The translations under genes and the position numbers were made by a program. From Jackrogersella multiformis (Eukaryota > Ascomycota > Sordariomycetes > Xylariales > Hypoxylaceae): a DNA stretch of 64,000 nucleotides. Below the pieces are notes generated by a model. That model ran no database searches, was not told where the DNA came from, and saw nothing but the letters and a program-made list of their open reading frames with translations. The stretch covers positions 1,364,001-1,428,000 of the forward strand of contig CADCXD010000005.1 in NCBI GenBank assembly GCA_902806575.1, in the 5' to 3' direction. Within the stretch, counting starts at the first letter, position 1, and each line of letters begins with the position of its first letter. Positions 23,534 through 34,947 of this stretch are shown here, one piece after another.

Positions 23534-25820
23534 TCAGTGCCCGTTGAAACCCTCTTCTTGCCAGCTCCCGGGATTGGCGGCCTGACCTCTCCCGTCGGTA
23601 TTGCCGCCGGCCACCCCTCCCGCAGCAGCAGCGGCTATACCCTTGCTAAGATTGCTCGAATGCTGCTCGACGTCTGTTATACCGAGCCAGTAGAGCGAGA
23701 AAAATACTAGGATGTGCAATGCTACGCAGTACGCTGCAAATAGATTCCTGCTCGTTCGCGAAGCCAACACCATCCGGGTCACTGAGTAAACTACCCTCTC
23801 GGGAAAACTCATCCGCTTATACGCTCTTGCCGACTCACGTCCTCTGAAGGCTGCAAACGGCGAAATATTGGACTCATACGCCTTTTTATACCGGTCTAAC
23901 GTGATCCCTGGGTTGCCTGTGCCGCCCATCGCGACCACTGACGGATTCGGATTCGACGAGTAGGCGGATGACGACGACGCAGACGGTCCATTACGGTTAT
24001 ACGTTGATACGTACCGTGTCTTTTCGTACAGCTGGAGATTGTCCTTCTGCAAGGCTGCAATCTCTTGCCGTAGCTGCGACACGGTACGGTGGCTCTCTGA
24101 CAGCTCCCCTTCGAGCTGGGCGATGCGCTTCTTGAAGCGATCACGCTGAGCAGTGATCATGGGCAAGATACCCGACCCACCACCCATGGGCTCGCCTCCT
24201 ATCGTGCGGGGATCGAAACCGGATATGATAGATGATGTTGGTGAGGTTCTTCCGCCTCTCCTCCCAGGTGCTATAGACGGCGCGTATCTAGTGTAAGTAC
24301 CAGCCACCGATGCTCCTGACGGGAACGCGTGCTGCCCCTCGGATTGAAGATTAGCTAGATCATTTTCCAACTGTGCGTTGAGGTTCTGTGACCTCTCTAA
24401 ATCCGCGTTCGTCCTCGACATGTCTTCTTGTAAGTTCTCTAGCCGACTTTGGAGATCTTGGTGAGACACTCGTAAAATGGTCAACTCATCGCTCAACTTC
24501 TTATTTCTCGCTAATAATAATTGTTCCAAGGTATCGCCCTTCCCCTTCGGAGCGGAACCGTTGGACTCCGAAGCAGCTAGTACGTCGTCATCGTCACCTG
24601 TCGCGAACTCGATACTCTTGAGGACCTCTAGTTCTTGCTTGATGTCATCATAGTCGTTCCATTTTTGAACCTTCGCTTTCAAACTATCGCGTTCCTCCTT
24701 CAAAAGACCGGCTTCTCGTTCCAAGCCTCGAAGTCTAGTGTCGATATCTCTCTTGAAAGACTCCTTCTCAACTCTTGCGGAATCCAGCTTACGGATGAGA
24801 GACGAATTTTCCGATCTCATGCGTATATACCCAGGATCATCTTCTAGAACTGGTGCCTGCGCCGGAACTTGGGATTTGGATTGGGCGAGGTCCAGCCGTA
24901 ATTGCTCATTTCGAGCTTCGACCTCCGCAAGCCTTGCGCTGGTACGTTCTAGATCAGAGTTAACCATCTCCAACTCGGCGCTTCTGAAGTGGCCGTGTCT
25001 GCCTTCATCGTCTGCATCTTCGGATCCTTTTAGGCGCTGGTTCACTTCGTAGCTGGCCTTGATTTCATTGAGGAGCCTGTCCTGGCTTTCGATCTTCTCT
25101 TCCAATGCCTTCTCTTTTGCTTCCCAGTTATCCTTCTTCTCGTCCAAGACTGCGGTCCATGACTCTTCCACTTCCTTAACCTTTGTCTCGAGATTGCTCT
25201 CCAGCTGCTTCCGGTTAGCACTCTCTGATTGCAACCTTGACTCGGTCTCGTCTAGTTGTGATGTAAGCTTGACGACGCTATTTTGTAGGTGTTCGTTCTC
25301 TACGCTAAGCTTAGGTAGGGTATCCTCGACCACAAGCATAGAGTCAACCGAAGCTTCAAGCAAAGGATATGGATCCGGAGCGTTCTCGAGAGCGGAGTAG
25401 ACTTGTAAAAAGGCAGAATTGGTGGACTTGGAATGGTTGGTGAGAAGATCGATAAATGTTTGGTAAGCTTTTAAAAGACCCTTGACCTCTGATAGTTTAG
25501 TCGCATCATCTAGTTTTCTAAAATCCTTGGTTTTCTGAGCGAGGTCTTTTCGTTGGACAGTAGAGTCCCGCTGGAAGGCGACGATATCTGAAGCAGTGTT
25601 GTCGAGAGCGGACATTAACGAGCCCAGGTCGACGTCTATCATGGGGTTAGAACTGAACGTGACAAATGCAATTCAAGAAGCACAAGTGCGTACTTCTCCA
25701 GGCCGAAATAGCATGTTGGAACTGATTAGTCCCATCTGGGCCGGAAGTATCAGGCTGTCCATCACCGGTAGGTTGCGATATTGATTGTTGCGCGGCCTTG
25801 GACTCTGACACGTTGGCCAT
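23534..25820 (-). CDS. coy1: Golgi coiled-coil protein CASP/Coy1
   Basis: Two exons on the minus strand: 25820-25694 and 25635-23534, 742 residues. CASP (Coy1 in yeast) is a Golgi tethering factor anchored in the membrane by its C-terminus, acting in intra-Golgi retrograde transport with Golgi tethers. Evidence: the conserved FQHAISAWRNVDLGSLMSAL entry region (restored only by splicing), DSTVQRKDLAQKTKDFRKL, and LLKAYQTFIDLLTNHSK. Long heptad-rich coiled coil follows (about 120-600), then ITLDRYKKAYESNISPF and a single membrane span at about 673-694 (NLFAAYCVALHILVFFSLYW) with a short Ala/Gly-rich lumenal tail. The start is the ATG at 25820; a longer frame upstream lacks an ATG. It is divergent from the Vps3 gene, sharing a ~730-bp intergenic region. 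Confidence 0.95.
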
Positions 25821-25995
25821 TTTCTCTCTCTCGGCTTTGCCAGAAATCGCTGCCACGGTTATCGGATCATTAGATATTAACTAGGTACCTAGGTTAACTA
25901 GTAGAGACGTCGGTATAGTAGGTGGAATGTTGCGATGGGGAATCTAACCGACGTCGGTCGCCAGGGTTGAGGGATAGATAGCTCGGAGGTTTGAA

Positions 25996-26037
25996 GGTTG
26001 AAGGTTGAAGATTAAAGGTTAAAGGTTAAGAATTAAG
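25996..26037. repeat. Six-copy heptanucleotide tandem repeat
   Basis: Six consecutive 7-mers read GGTTGAA, GGTTGAA, GATTAAA, GGTTAAA, GGTTAAG, AATTAAG, so the unit decays stepwise by G-to-A changes along the array. It lies in the shared upstream region of the divergent coy1 and vps3 genes, about 180 bp from the coy1 start. Confidence 0.85.
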
Positions 26038-26415
26038 AATATTTGTAAAGATTGAACGTGTTCGTTCCAGCTTCCGTCTCGTCGTAAGTCGCATCGATCC
26101 TGCTAAATGCATGTGCAGGGATCCACGAGCTCGGGGACTCCGTTTCAATGAATAGTGGATTAGTGGATTCAGTGCTTGAATAAACTACACCATTCACTGT
26201 AGCTGTTCCTGAGGCCCCTGAAAGATTAGGCCCTATCAAATCCAGGCGAGTAGCCCATTTAAGGTTTTAATGGTACCTGGGTACCTTAGCTCGTACCTTC
26301 CACTCGAGGGCTCCTTGTCTAAAACTGACCTACAGTTGCCTTAGAGCCTAGGCCCTAGCCTCTAGGTACCTACGTAATTCCATCTTCAATAAAACTCCAC
26401 TTTAGCTTCCAACAC

Positions 26416-26440
26416 TCATTCATTCATTCATCCATTCATT
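26416..26440. repeat. CATT microsatellite
   Basis: Short (CATT)n run with one CATC interruption, about 110 bp before the vps3 start codon. Confidence 0.8.
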
Positions 26441-26550
26441 TCCCAGGCTGCCGGATTTGAATTATCTTGTCCTGATTTTATCATAGCCCAAGGATATACA
26501 AGTCGTCAATATGAGCAATTCCTACCTCTTATGATGCTGCTGCCTCCGCT

Positions 26551-29500
26551 ATGGCTTCCGATCCTCAAGGCGACAAGCGCTCGCTAAAGGAGTTTGACAT
26601 CGGTCCCTTCGTGCTTCGGACCCTTTTCGAAGATGTTCCACTATCAGAAGACGGCACCAGAGACGATATAAAGATCAATTGTGTCGAATATTTAGGTGCG
26701 CATACTATATCATATGGCTCCTTACTATATGACTCCTTCGCTAGTGGTATAGCTATTCCAAGTCTAAGCCGGTAACTAATGGTCTCTCGAGATCACCATC
26801 TGTACGTAGGCACATCCGACTCGGAACTTCTTCACTTCTTCCAAATCCCTCCGGATCCTACAGACAAATCCGGTGCCCCGATCTTCATTCTCGCGTCAAG
26901 ATTGCGCCCTGCCTTCGCCGAACCTGCGAGTACATCCAACTTTACTAGACCCGGCGTTCAGCAGATTCTATTGCTGCCGACGGTTGGGAAGGCTTGCATT
27001 CTATGCAACTGGACCGTCACCTTCTACTCGCTCCCGGAGCTAAGCCCCGTCTTCGGTTCAACACAAGTCAAGAATTGCAACTGGGTTGGTGGTATAGACC
27101 TCAATGAATTGGGGGTCGATTCTAATGGGCGAGGGGATTCTCCCAGCGTTACTATATTACTCTCGTTAAACAGGAGGATCCAAGTTGTGAGCATAGCCGA
27201 TGGAGCGCGTCCTATCAAGAAGATCGATTTTGCGGGAAGCACTATATCCGTGCGGAGGGATTCGATTGCCTGTGTAGCCGATTCGCGAAGCTATGCGCTA
27301 CTAGAAATCAACCAGCAGTTGAAAATCCCATTAATGTCCATCTCGTCATTAGATGAGGCCGAACCGGGCAATATCGTTGGCCAGGCCCAGCATATTTCTG
27401 GAAGTTCAGGCGGATTGCTACGAAGCAACTCGTCCACGCAGTCTCGCTCGCAGACCGACAACCCTAGCCTATCTGCTCATAGGCGAGGGACTAGCCTGGG
27501 CGACTTCATTACAGGCGCGAGCCGCAGACAGGAATATCGGGCCAGCGAGGATGATGAGCCCATCTCCCGACAGGCGACTCCGCCTGGGATGGCGACGGGT
27601 CAACAAACCCCAGAGGAAACGGCCGGCACGAATCCTTCAGCGACAGATAGCGCGACTAAGGGTCAAACAGGCCGAGCGACTCCACCTGCTAGGCCACAGC
27701 CAGGTTTTCTCAAGCCGCTCATTGTGTCCCCAACGCCAGAAGAGTTTCTACTAGTTACTGGCACGGGTCCATTGGAGCCAGGTATTGGTATGTTTGTGAA
27801 CTTAGACGGAGATCCAACGAGACCTACCATCGAGTTTGATCGATATCCTAAAGAGATTGTCGTCGACGGAGGTTCTGTGGACATGTCTTCGTCACGAACA
27901 TCCCTTGGTCCAGAGGATGAAGGGTTTGTTCTCGCGTCAATGGGAAGGGAATTTCCCGATGGCGTCCATTATGGTCTTGAGATCCAACGCTGGGATGCCG
28001 ACGGGACTGAAGGTGAGGTGGCGAAGCATTGGCTTGAGGCACCGAATACCGGTTCGGTTGTCAACTCTCAGCACCACATAGGAATCAGATCTATGCGCGG
28101 GATAGAGGACACGTACTTCCCGGAAATCGTAGACAAATTATGTCGACGAAGATTCACGCCATTCTCCTCGGGCAGCCTAGATGCTTCGACCATGTCACTA
28201 CGAAGTGTTGATTCCAGAACAGCGTCTTCCATAGAGCGAATGTCTAAAGAGAGGGAACTTTTTGAGAGAGATACCGATTCTTCAAGTGATGACTTGTTAC
28301 CGGATACTTGGCAAGCTACACGCAACGCCGAAGAAAAAGAGTTCGCCCGTCGCCTCGCCGGCAGCACGGTTCGTTTGGCTGTTTGGTCTGGAAAGAATAT
28401 ATGGTGGGCCGTTCGAAATCCGTTGATATTGCGATTGGATGCACAGTTAGAGGCAACGGGCGCAGCGCCAAATCAGGCATTTGCTGGGCGGCGAGATTTG
28501 TTCACCATCTTAAACTCCTTTCGTGGCCAAGACGCAAAGTCAGAACTGGAATTCCTAACTTTTAGTTACATACGACAACGAGTAGGGTTACTCTTGCTGA
28601 CAAGTTTCTTAAAATCAGAACAAACTTCTTTCTCAGAATCAGAACTCGGAGCTATGGAAGACATTTTGGTTGAGAGCCTTCTTGACCCTCGAGTTGTTCT
28701 AGCCCTTATTCCTGGTGCTCGTAATGAAGTTATCGAGACAAAACGAGGCATATGGATATTCGGGGGCGTCAAGTCAACTGCTGAGGAGTTCATCTCGGGT
28801 AGGGACTTCGATAAGGTTAATTCGACCATGCACACGTTATCACAGCCTGTATTACACTTCCTTAGGCGTTTTCTGGCTGCCTGGCGGCGTAAGAAGGGTT
28901 TCGGCAGTATACCAGACGAGAATGAGGTTTTCCGCACAGTTGATGCAGCTCTACTTGCCGTTCTCCTTGAACTCGATCACAACTCGCCCCCTGGCCCGGC
29001 TAAGGCAAGATCGGTTCGCGCAGATTTGTACGAGCTCGTAGATACAGGAGTCGACTGTTTCAATAGGGCAGAGACCTTGGTCGAGTCATACCACCGTCTC
29101 TACGTGCTCAGCAGGCTTTATCAGAGTCGAAAAATGGTAGCAGATGTCTTGGCTACTTGGAAACGCATCATCGAAGGTGAACGGGACGACGGGGGAGAAT
29201 TGACAGACGGTGAACAGCGCGTACGTGAGTATCTCTCGAAAATTAGCAACCAAGCCCTGGTTCAGGAATATGGAATTTGGCTTGCGAATCGAAACCCGAA
29301 GCTTGGCGTTCAGATTTTTGCTGAAGATAAGGGTCGCGCCCCAAAGTTCAAGCCGAGCCAAGTAGTACAGCTTCTCAGGGAAGAGGCCCCAGATGCGGTA
29401 AAATATTACCTGGAACATCTCGTGTTCGGCAAGGGTCATACCGTATATGTCAATGAGTTGATCATGTACTATATGGATATCGTGATCACTCACCTTCGCA

Positions 29501-30267
29501 CATCACCTGAAGCCCGCGAGGTGGTGATGTCTACTTACACGGCATACCGTGCTCTACACCCTCCAAAGCCCACGTACCGCCAGTTCTTAACGGACAACGC
29601 CCCTGCCGACGATGAAGCGTGGCAGAGCCGACTACGACTGTTACAGTTACTTGGCGGTAGATATGACTACGACTCGGCGGTAATTAGAGACCGGATCACG
29701 GGTTTAAGCAACACAGCCGAAGACCTTCTCGTGCCGGAAACTATAATACTCGACGGCCGGGAACGGAACCACGAAAACGCATTGCGTTTATTAGTTCATC
29801 GTCTTGGAGATTACGACACGGCTGTAGCCTACTGCCTCCGTGGCGGGGCTAGCATCTACACCATCTACCAAGCTCAGCAAAGCCAGCCACCTCCAAGCCC
29901 CGAAAACCTTAAGGCGCGGAAGCGCCGCGATAGCATACCGCCGACGCAAGATCAGCAAGCCCGACTTTTCCGCGCCTTGCTTAGCGAGTTCCTCGAGCTA
30001 GAGGACGTCAGCGACCGCGTAGAGCAGACGGGTTTGCTCCTGGAGAAGTTCGGCGGGTGGTTTGACGTCGGTGATGTCTTGTCGGCGATACCGGACAGCT
30101 GGAGCGTGGACCTGGTGGCGGGCTTCTTGGTGAAGGCTCTAAGGCGGATCGTGGTCGAGAAGAACGAGACCGCGGTTGCGAGATCGCTTAGCTCGGCGCA
30201 GAACTTGCAGATACAACACGATCTGATCGTGCGGATCGAAGAGAAGGGACCTAGCATTGAAACGTAG
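26551..30267 (+). CDS. vps3: Vps3/TGFBRAP1-like CORVET tethering subunit
   Basis: Two exons: 26551-26695 and 26792-30267, 1206 residues. Vps3 is the Rab5-binding end subunit of the CORVET complex at early endosomes. The N-terminal CNH-type propeller spans roughly residues 15-420 (NCVEYLDHHLYVGTSDSELL, ACILCNWTVTFYSLPELSP, STISVRRDSIACVADSR), interrupted by a Ser/Thr/Pro-rich disordered insert (about 200-300). The rest is an alpha-solenoid with Vps39-like regions, including LVHRLGDYDTAVAYCLRGGA near the end. Splicing joins NCVEYL to DHHLYVGT. The closest alternative is Vps39/Vam6 of HOPS, which has a similar architecture; the first exon and the VLRTLFEDVPLS start match the fungal Vps3/TGFBRAP1 branch as I recall it. 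Confidence 0.88.
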
Positions 30268-30656
30268 GGCCGATAATAATGTACAGATAGGTATCTAATG
30301 ATCATATGATTGAATATTACAATAATCCCTTTTTAATTTGTGACTACTTGATAGGTTACAGGCTGTGTTAACGATGTCGTTTGTAACAATAAATCATAGT
30401 CTCGTGGCCTGGGTATGTATATTCATATCTACCAGCTCTATTTTAGCTAACAGCATGAGTAGATCACGTTAATCCAAAGTCAACACTTTTCTTGTTTCGT
30501 CATCATCATGTATTCATTAGCTAGAATCGGCTACCAATAACTCACTAAACCCCAAGAACTCCGCCCAATGCTATGATATTCCTAATGCCACCCATCCGTG
30601 TCTGTCCATCGACACGCATATCCTATCCTAAATCCCAAGCTCACCCGCCGACCACC
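30268..30656. other. Convergent 3' region, vps3 / BCS1-like
   Basis: AT-rich 3' UTR-type sequence between two converging genes. No ORF of note. Confidence 0.7.
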
Positions 30657-32855
30657 CTACTGCACCTGCAGGATCTTGGTCTTCATTGCGCGCTGCCTCA
30701 CCAGCCCCTCGACCCACCGGTCCGCCTCCTCCAGCGCCTGCAGCGGGTGCTTCTTGCGCTTGAGCAGGTACCCCTGGATCTGCGCCGGCGAGAACTCGCC
30801 CTCCGGGATCTTCTCGCTGAACTTCCGCGCCAGCGCCGCCAGCGACGACGCCCGCGCGTCCGGGTCCCCCGGTGCGCCGCCGTTGAGAGCTGCTCCGTTC
30901 GCCGCCGCGGCCTTCTGCCCCGGAGACGAGAGGCGCGCGGGAGCGGAAGTGGAGTTGGTGGAGTTGGTGGAGGTGGAGGTGGAGGTGGAACTCGAGGTAG
31001 ACGACGGCAAGCCCTGGCAGCCCTCGTACATGCGAACGAACAGCTCGCGGGCCTGGTCGCGCGTGGCGTTGGTGAAGGCGACCTGGAGGTCGACGCGGCC
31101 GGGGCGGATCAGGGCGTCGTCGAGGAGCTCGGGGGTGTTGGTGGTGAGGATGAGCACGCGCCCCTCGTGCGAGGCCACGCCGTCGATCGCGTTCAGCAGC
31201 CCCGACAGCGAGATCCCCGTGCTGCGCTCCGCCTCGCCCTCCTTCTTCAGCGCCCTCGCCAGGTCGCTCACGTTCCAGTCGCTCTTGCGCCCCCCGCCGC
31301 TGCCGCTCTGCGACGGCCGCCCGCTGCTGCTCTCGCCGCGCGCCGAGTCGTCTTTGCTTGCGCTTGGCCGCCGTAGTCCGGCTGTGTCGATGTCTGTGGG
31401 GGCGGGCGGGTTAGTGTGCGTGCGTGGTTAAAGGGGGGGGGGGGTTAGTGGGTATGTGGAGGTTGAGGATTGGGGTAGGAGCTGAGAACCTAAGAGATGT
31501 ATCGAGGAATTAAGGGGTCCCGGGGCAATCTTACCTTCCAATAGCACGATACACCGGCGCGGGAGCGAGCCGAACAGGCTGCTCAAGTCCTCCTCGGTCA
31601 AGCTCGGCTCGAGAAGGGATATCACGTGGATATCGAGGCCGAAGATGCCGGCTAGGGCAAACGAGAAGGAGGTCTTGCCCGTCCCGGGAGGCCCGTGGAG
31701 GAGATACCCTCTCCGCAAGGGGATGCCCTTGTTGGCGCTACTCCGCGTGTTAAAAAAATTGTAAATAGGGAGAGCTTTGGTTTGCTGGTTTCTGTCATTC
31801 TAGAAGATCGGTTGGGGACTTACTACCATCGCGGCGTCTCCGGGTGGAGGTACTCGTTGATGTCGGTGAGGACCTGCAGCTTCTGCTTCTCGTCGAGCAC
31901 GACGGTCTTGATGTCCCGCACGGGCCGGTTCGCCACTTGGTGCCAGGTACAGCGCCCGTTGTATCGGCGGCTGTACATGCTCGGCCGCTTGATGATGGTC
32001 CGGGCCTGGTGGTCTTTGAAATATTGCTCCTTGGCGTGTGCCAGCAGCTGCTTGATGGGTTCTGACGGCCTTGTGTAAGCTCAGGGTAGGTATCTTGGAG
32101 TATGATTGGCGACAAGGCAGAGGCTTACCCGGACTTCTCCAAAAGCAGGAGATTACTATGTCTTCTTGATCCTTGAGAAACTGTCCCATAGAACTATCTT
32201 CGAACACGGACTCTCGCTTGCGTTGCAACCTGAAATACTGGCCTCTCCACCAGAAGCTGTGCAGTCCTAGCGCCGGGCTGTATTGCGGCGGCTTTGATTG
32301 GACGTTAGCAAAGAAGCGGTACTAGCAGAACACCTCGGTAGGTAAGGGGGCCATGATAGGTCAGCTTACAGCTCTAGCTTCTTGGTTCGAGAAGTTGAGG
32401 TAACGACCGGAATGGTCTCTAGCGACGTTGGACGCATCCTCGAATTCCCACGCCCTCTTGCTTGCGGTCTCGGCGAGTAAGGCTCTGGAGTCGACTATCT
32501 GGGGCTGGGATGCCAGCCATTCCATGAGGTGCGCATATATGTCGTCGCTTTTGGGGATATGGATGCTGCACATGAAGTGCCCGATGACGATGATATAAAG
32601 GGAGGTGTAAAGTTGACGGAACACCCTGTTGAACGCCCACAGAGCACCTATGGCGGTTAGTAGATAGGACGGCTCGATGCCTAGCCTGTCCCCTATGAAA
32701 CCGTAGATGGGAGCGAGGCCGCGGAGCCCAACAAGACCTAGGATACTCTCGACCACCTTTGCGTGAGAGGAATCGGCTGAGCTATTCCCGGATGTATCCG
32801 ATACATTAGGGTCCACGCTTGGAAGAAGGCCGGTGAGGACGCCCCTGTAATCCAT
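30657..32855 (-). CDS. BCS1-like AAA ATPase (mitochondrial chaperone family)
   Basis: Five exons on the minus strand: 32855-32370, 32291-32129, 32061-31824, 31737-31535 and 31393-30657, 608 residues. BCS1 proteins translocate the folded Rieske protein across the inner mitochondrial membrane. Here a membrane segment at about 60-100 is followed by the BCS1-N region (CSIHIPKSDDIYAHLMEWLA, FWWRGQYFRL). The AAA domain has Walker A at 311-318 (GPPGTGKT) and Walker B IVLLEDID at about 359-366. The second region of homology, STGISLSGLLNAIDG and LILTTNTPELLDDALIRPGR, is intact. A Ser/Thr/Asn-rich insert lies in the C-terminal lid, making it longer than true Bcs1, so it is probably one of the fungal paralogues. 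The start at 32855 is the first ATG in frame; no ATG precedes it in the open stretch. Confidence 0.88.
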
Positions 32856-34947
32856 GGTCTCGTGTACTAAGTTGCATATGCTGGAAGGCTCGCCACTAAT
32901 AGTAGGATCCAAGAAGTTGACCGAGGGAGTAAGCCTTATGGCTGTTTGTATGAAAAGGTATCAGGTGTGTGAGCCTTAAAGTTAGGAGGTAGAGCTGTCC
33001 TTCAGCCTTATAAATGTAGGCAGCAAGGTCACGCGGACTTTACGTACTCTCGTCTCTTACCCGAGTGGCGATCGGGCAAGACAATACATGCAGCCGCTTA
33101 TTGGCTATATGCAGGTATAACACGGGACATATCATGTATGTTTAAGTCACTTATCGCTCTATATTTTGGTGTGTGGATTTTTGGAAATCATTGTTATCTG
33201 TGGCTTGGTTTCCTTTGAGATGTGAGTGATCCTGCTTATATTAGTATGAATGAGTCAAGTTTGATATTCATAGTGATAAAAAAAACTTAGAGACTACCTA
33301 ATCAAATATCTAACTATACCTAGCTTGTCAAACAATAGAGAAGAACGTTATAACTTATACTAACTAACCTAGAGACGACAATTCTTATAATATGATTACT
33401 AAACGACTATATGTTTGGACTAGTTATACATTTCTAAAAATGTGTCATGTGCTTGTAGATGTGGAGTGAATATGCCGGCAGGTAGGATTAAAGCTAAAAG
33501 ATTACCTACACGGGACGGTTGTGAATTTCCAGGTATAGCCTTCACTTACACGCATGCATATGCGTAATATACCACGAGAGAGGTAGGCAAACTGTGTCAT
33601 ACAAGGTTATATGCATGGCATACATACATGACTACTTATGTAGGTCCAATATCGGCATCCAATCAGAGCCAGGCCTAAGGCTGGTTAGGCAGCTATACCG
33701 AAGATCCTAGTTGGATTACACATTATGGCAGTTGTTATCGTTGTATTCTTTTCGATATTGCTTCTTCGTTCGTCGTCGACGATGCGGGTCTTCATGAATG
33801 TTAGCCAGCCAAGACCAACAAACCTACCGGATGCTCCCCAGAAAATGAATGTCGACGAGTCGAGCCAACATCGGCACTAGAAGCAGATCCGTAACCACTA
33901 ACATCGGTAGAAGCACTTGAGCGTTTGCAAAGGATGCTTCAAGGCTAGGTCTTGTTAAAAAGTGAGATATTGTTAGTATATCATCGTGTAGCCCCGTTGA
34001 AACATTAACATAAAGAAATAACCTCGTCTCTTGTTTGATAGTACGTCAAGAACCCGGATGGATAAACATACAGGTATGGAGACATGACTCTTGAAATATA
34101 TGCCAAATCTCATGGATATACCCGTCTAGGTATACATAGATCCTAGCAGGTCATGTCTACCTAGGTAGTTAGCGTAGCTAATGTGTACGGTTGCGAGAAT
34201 AGTTCCAACATGGGGCTACCACGACTCCACGAGAAGAGAGGGCCCACATACAATGGGCTTTCCGACTCCATGGTATCCAATCTAAGGGAGACGCGGAAAC
34301 ACACGCCAATCTCATGTGCCAAGTTCCGAAGAATCACAGTCCAGAAGTCGGCCCGAGTCAACGATATGTGTAGGCTACATAAGTTCGGCATGTCCATCCT
34401 GAAACTCTGAAGAAGACACAGATGTTCAACTATTTTCACGTACGTAGCTTAACAATCGGGCACATAATCTGCAGCAGCATGGATGAGCCAACCAACATGC
34501 GTCCAACATGGATTTATTGAGGGTTCCGCGGCAATCTAGGCGCTATCGGTCGAAATGAGAACGAGGAATTGCAAACGAGGTAACATCGATTTATATTGCA
34601 ATGATCGTGAATTATTGCAGAGCGAATATCCTCCTAGAACTCAGTAAGCCTATAGGCTAGAGGTCGGATGAGCGAGAACAAACCTCATCTCACACGACAC
34701 CAACAATGTTGGTCGCCGATGTCTGTACAAGCAACTAACGCCTCCAGTTGCCGCTTCAAGGTGACCACGAAGAGCCAGCATCCTACCTTGAAGGTAACCC
34801 TGAATTCAACTCAACTATGGATTGGGCCAAACTCCTTTTACTTCCATGGCTCGAAGGAGCTGCATCTTTCGAGTCGTAGGTCTTGTGCCCATAACTGAAT
34901 CGCATGTCCTCGCATAGAGACTTTGTAACCTTGATGCGATACCGTTG
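32856..34947. other. Intergenic region, no supported gene
   Basis: AT-rich with scattered CTAGGTA words. Frames at 34161-34439 (-) and 34183-34410 (+) overlap antisense and have no recognisable features. Probably contains the BCS1-like promoter and the pwp2 3' UTR. Confidence 0.6.

Noticed and set aside
30573..31431. Long plus-strand frames of 267 and 277 residues
   Set aside because: They are antisense to the GC-rich BCS1-like last exon; amino-acid composition is Arg/Ala-rich and no domain is recognisable.
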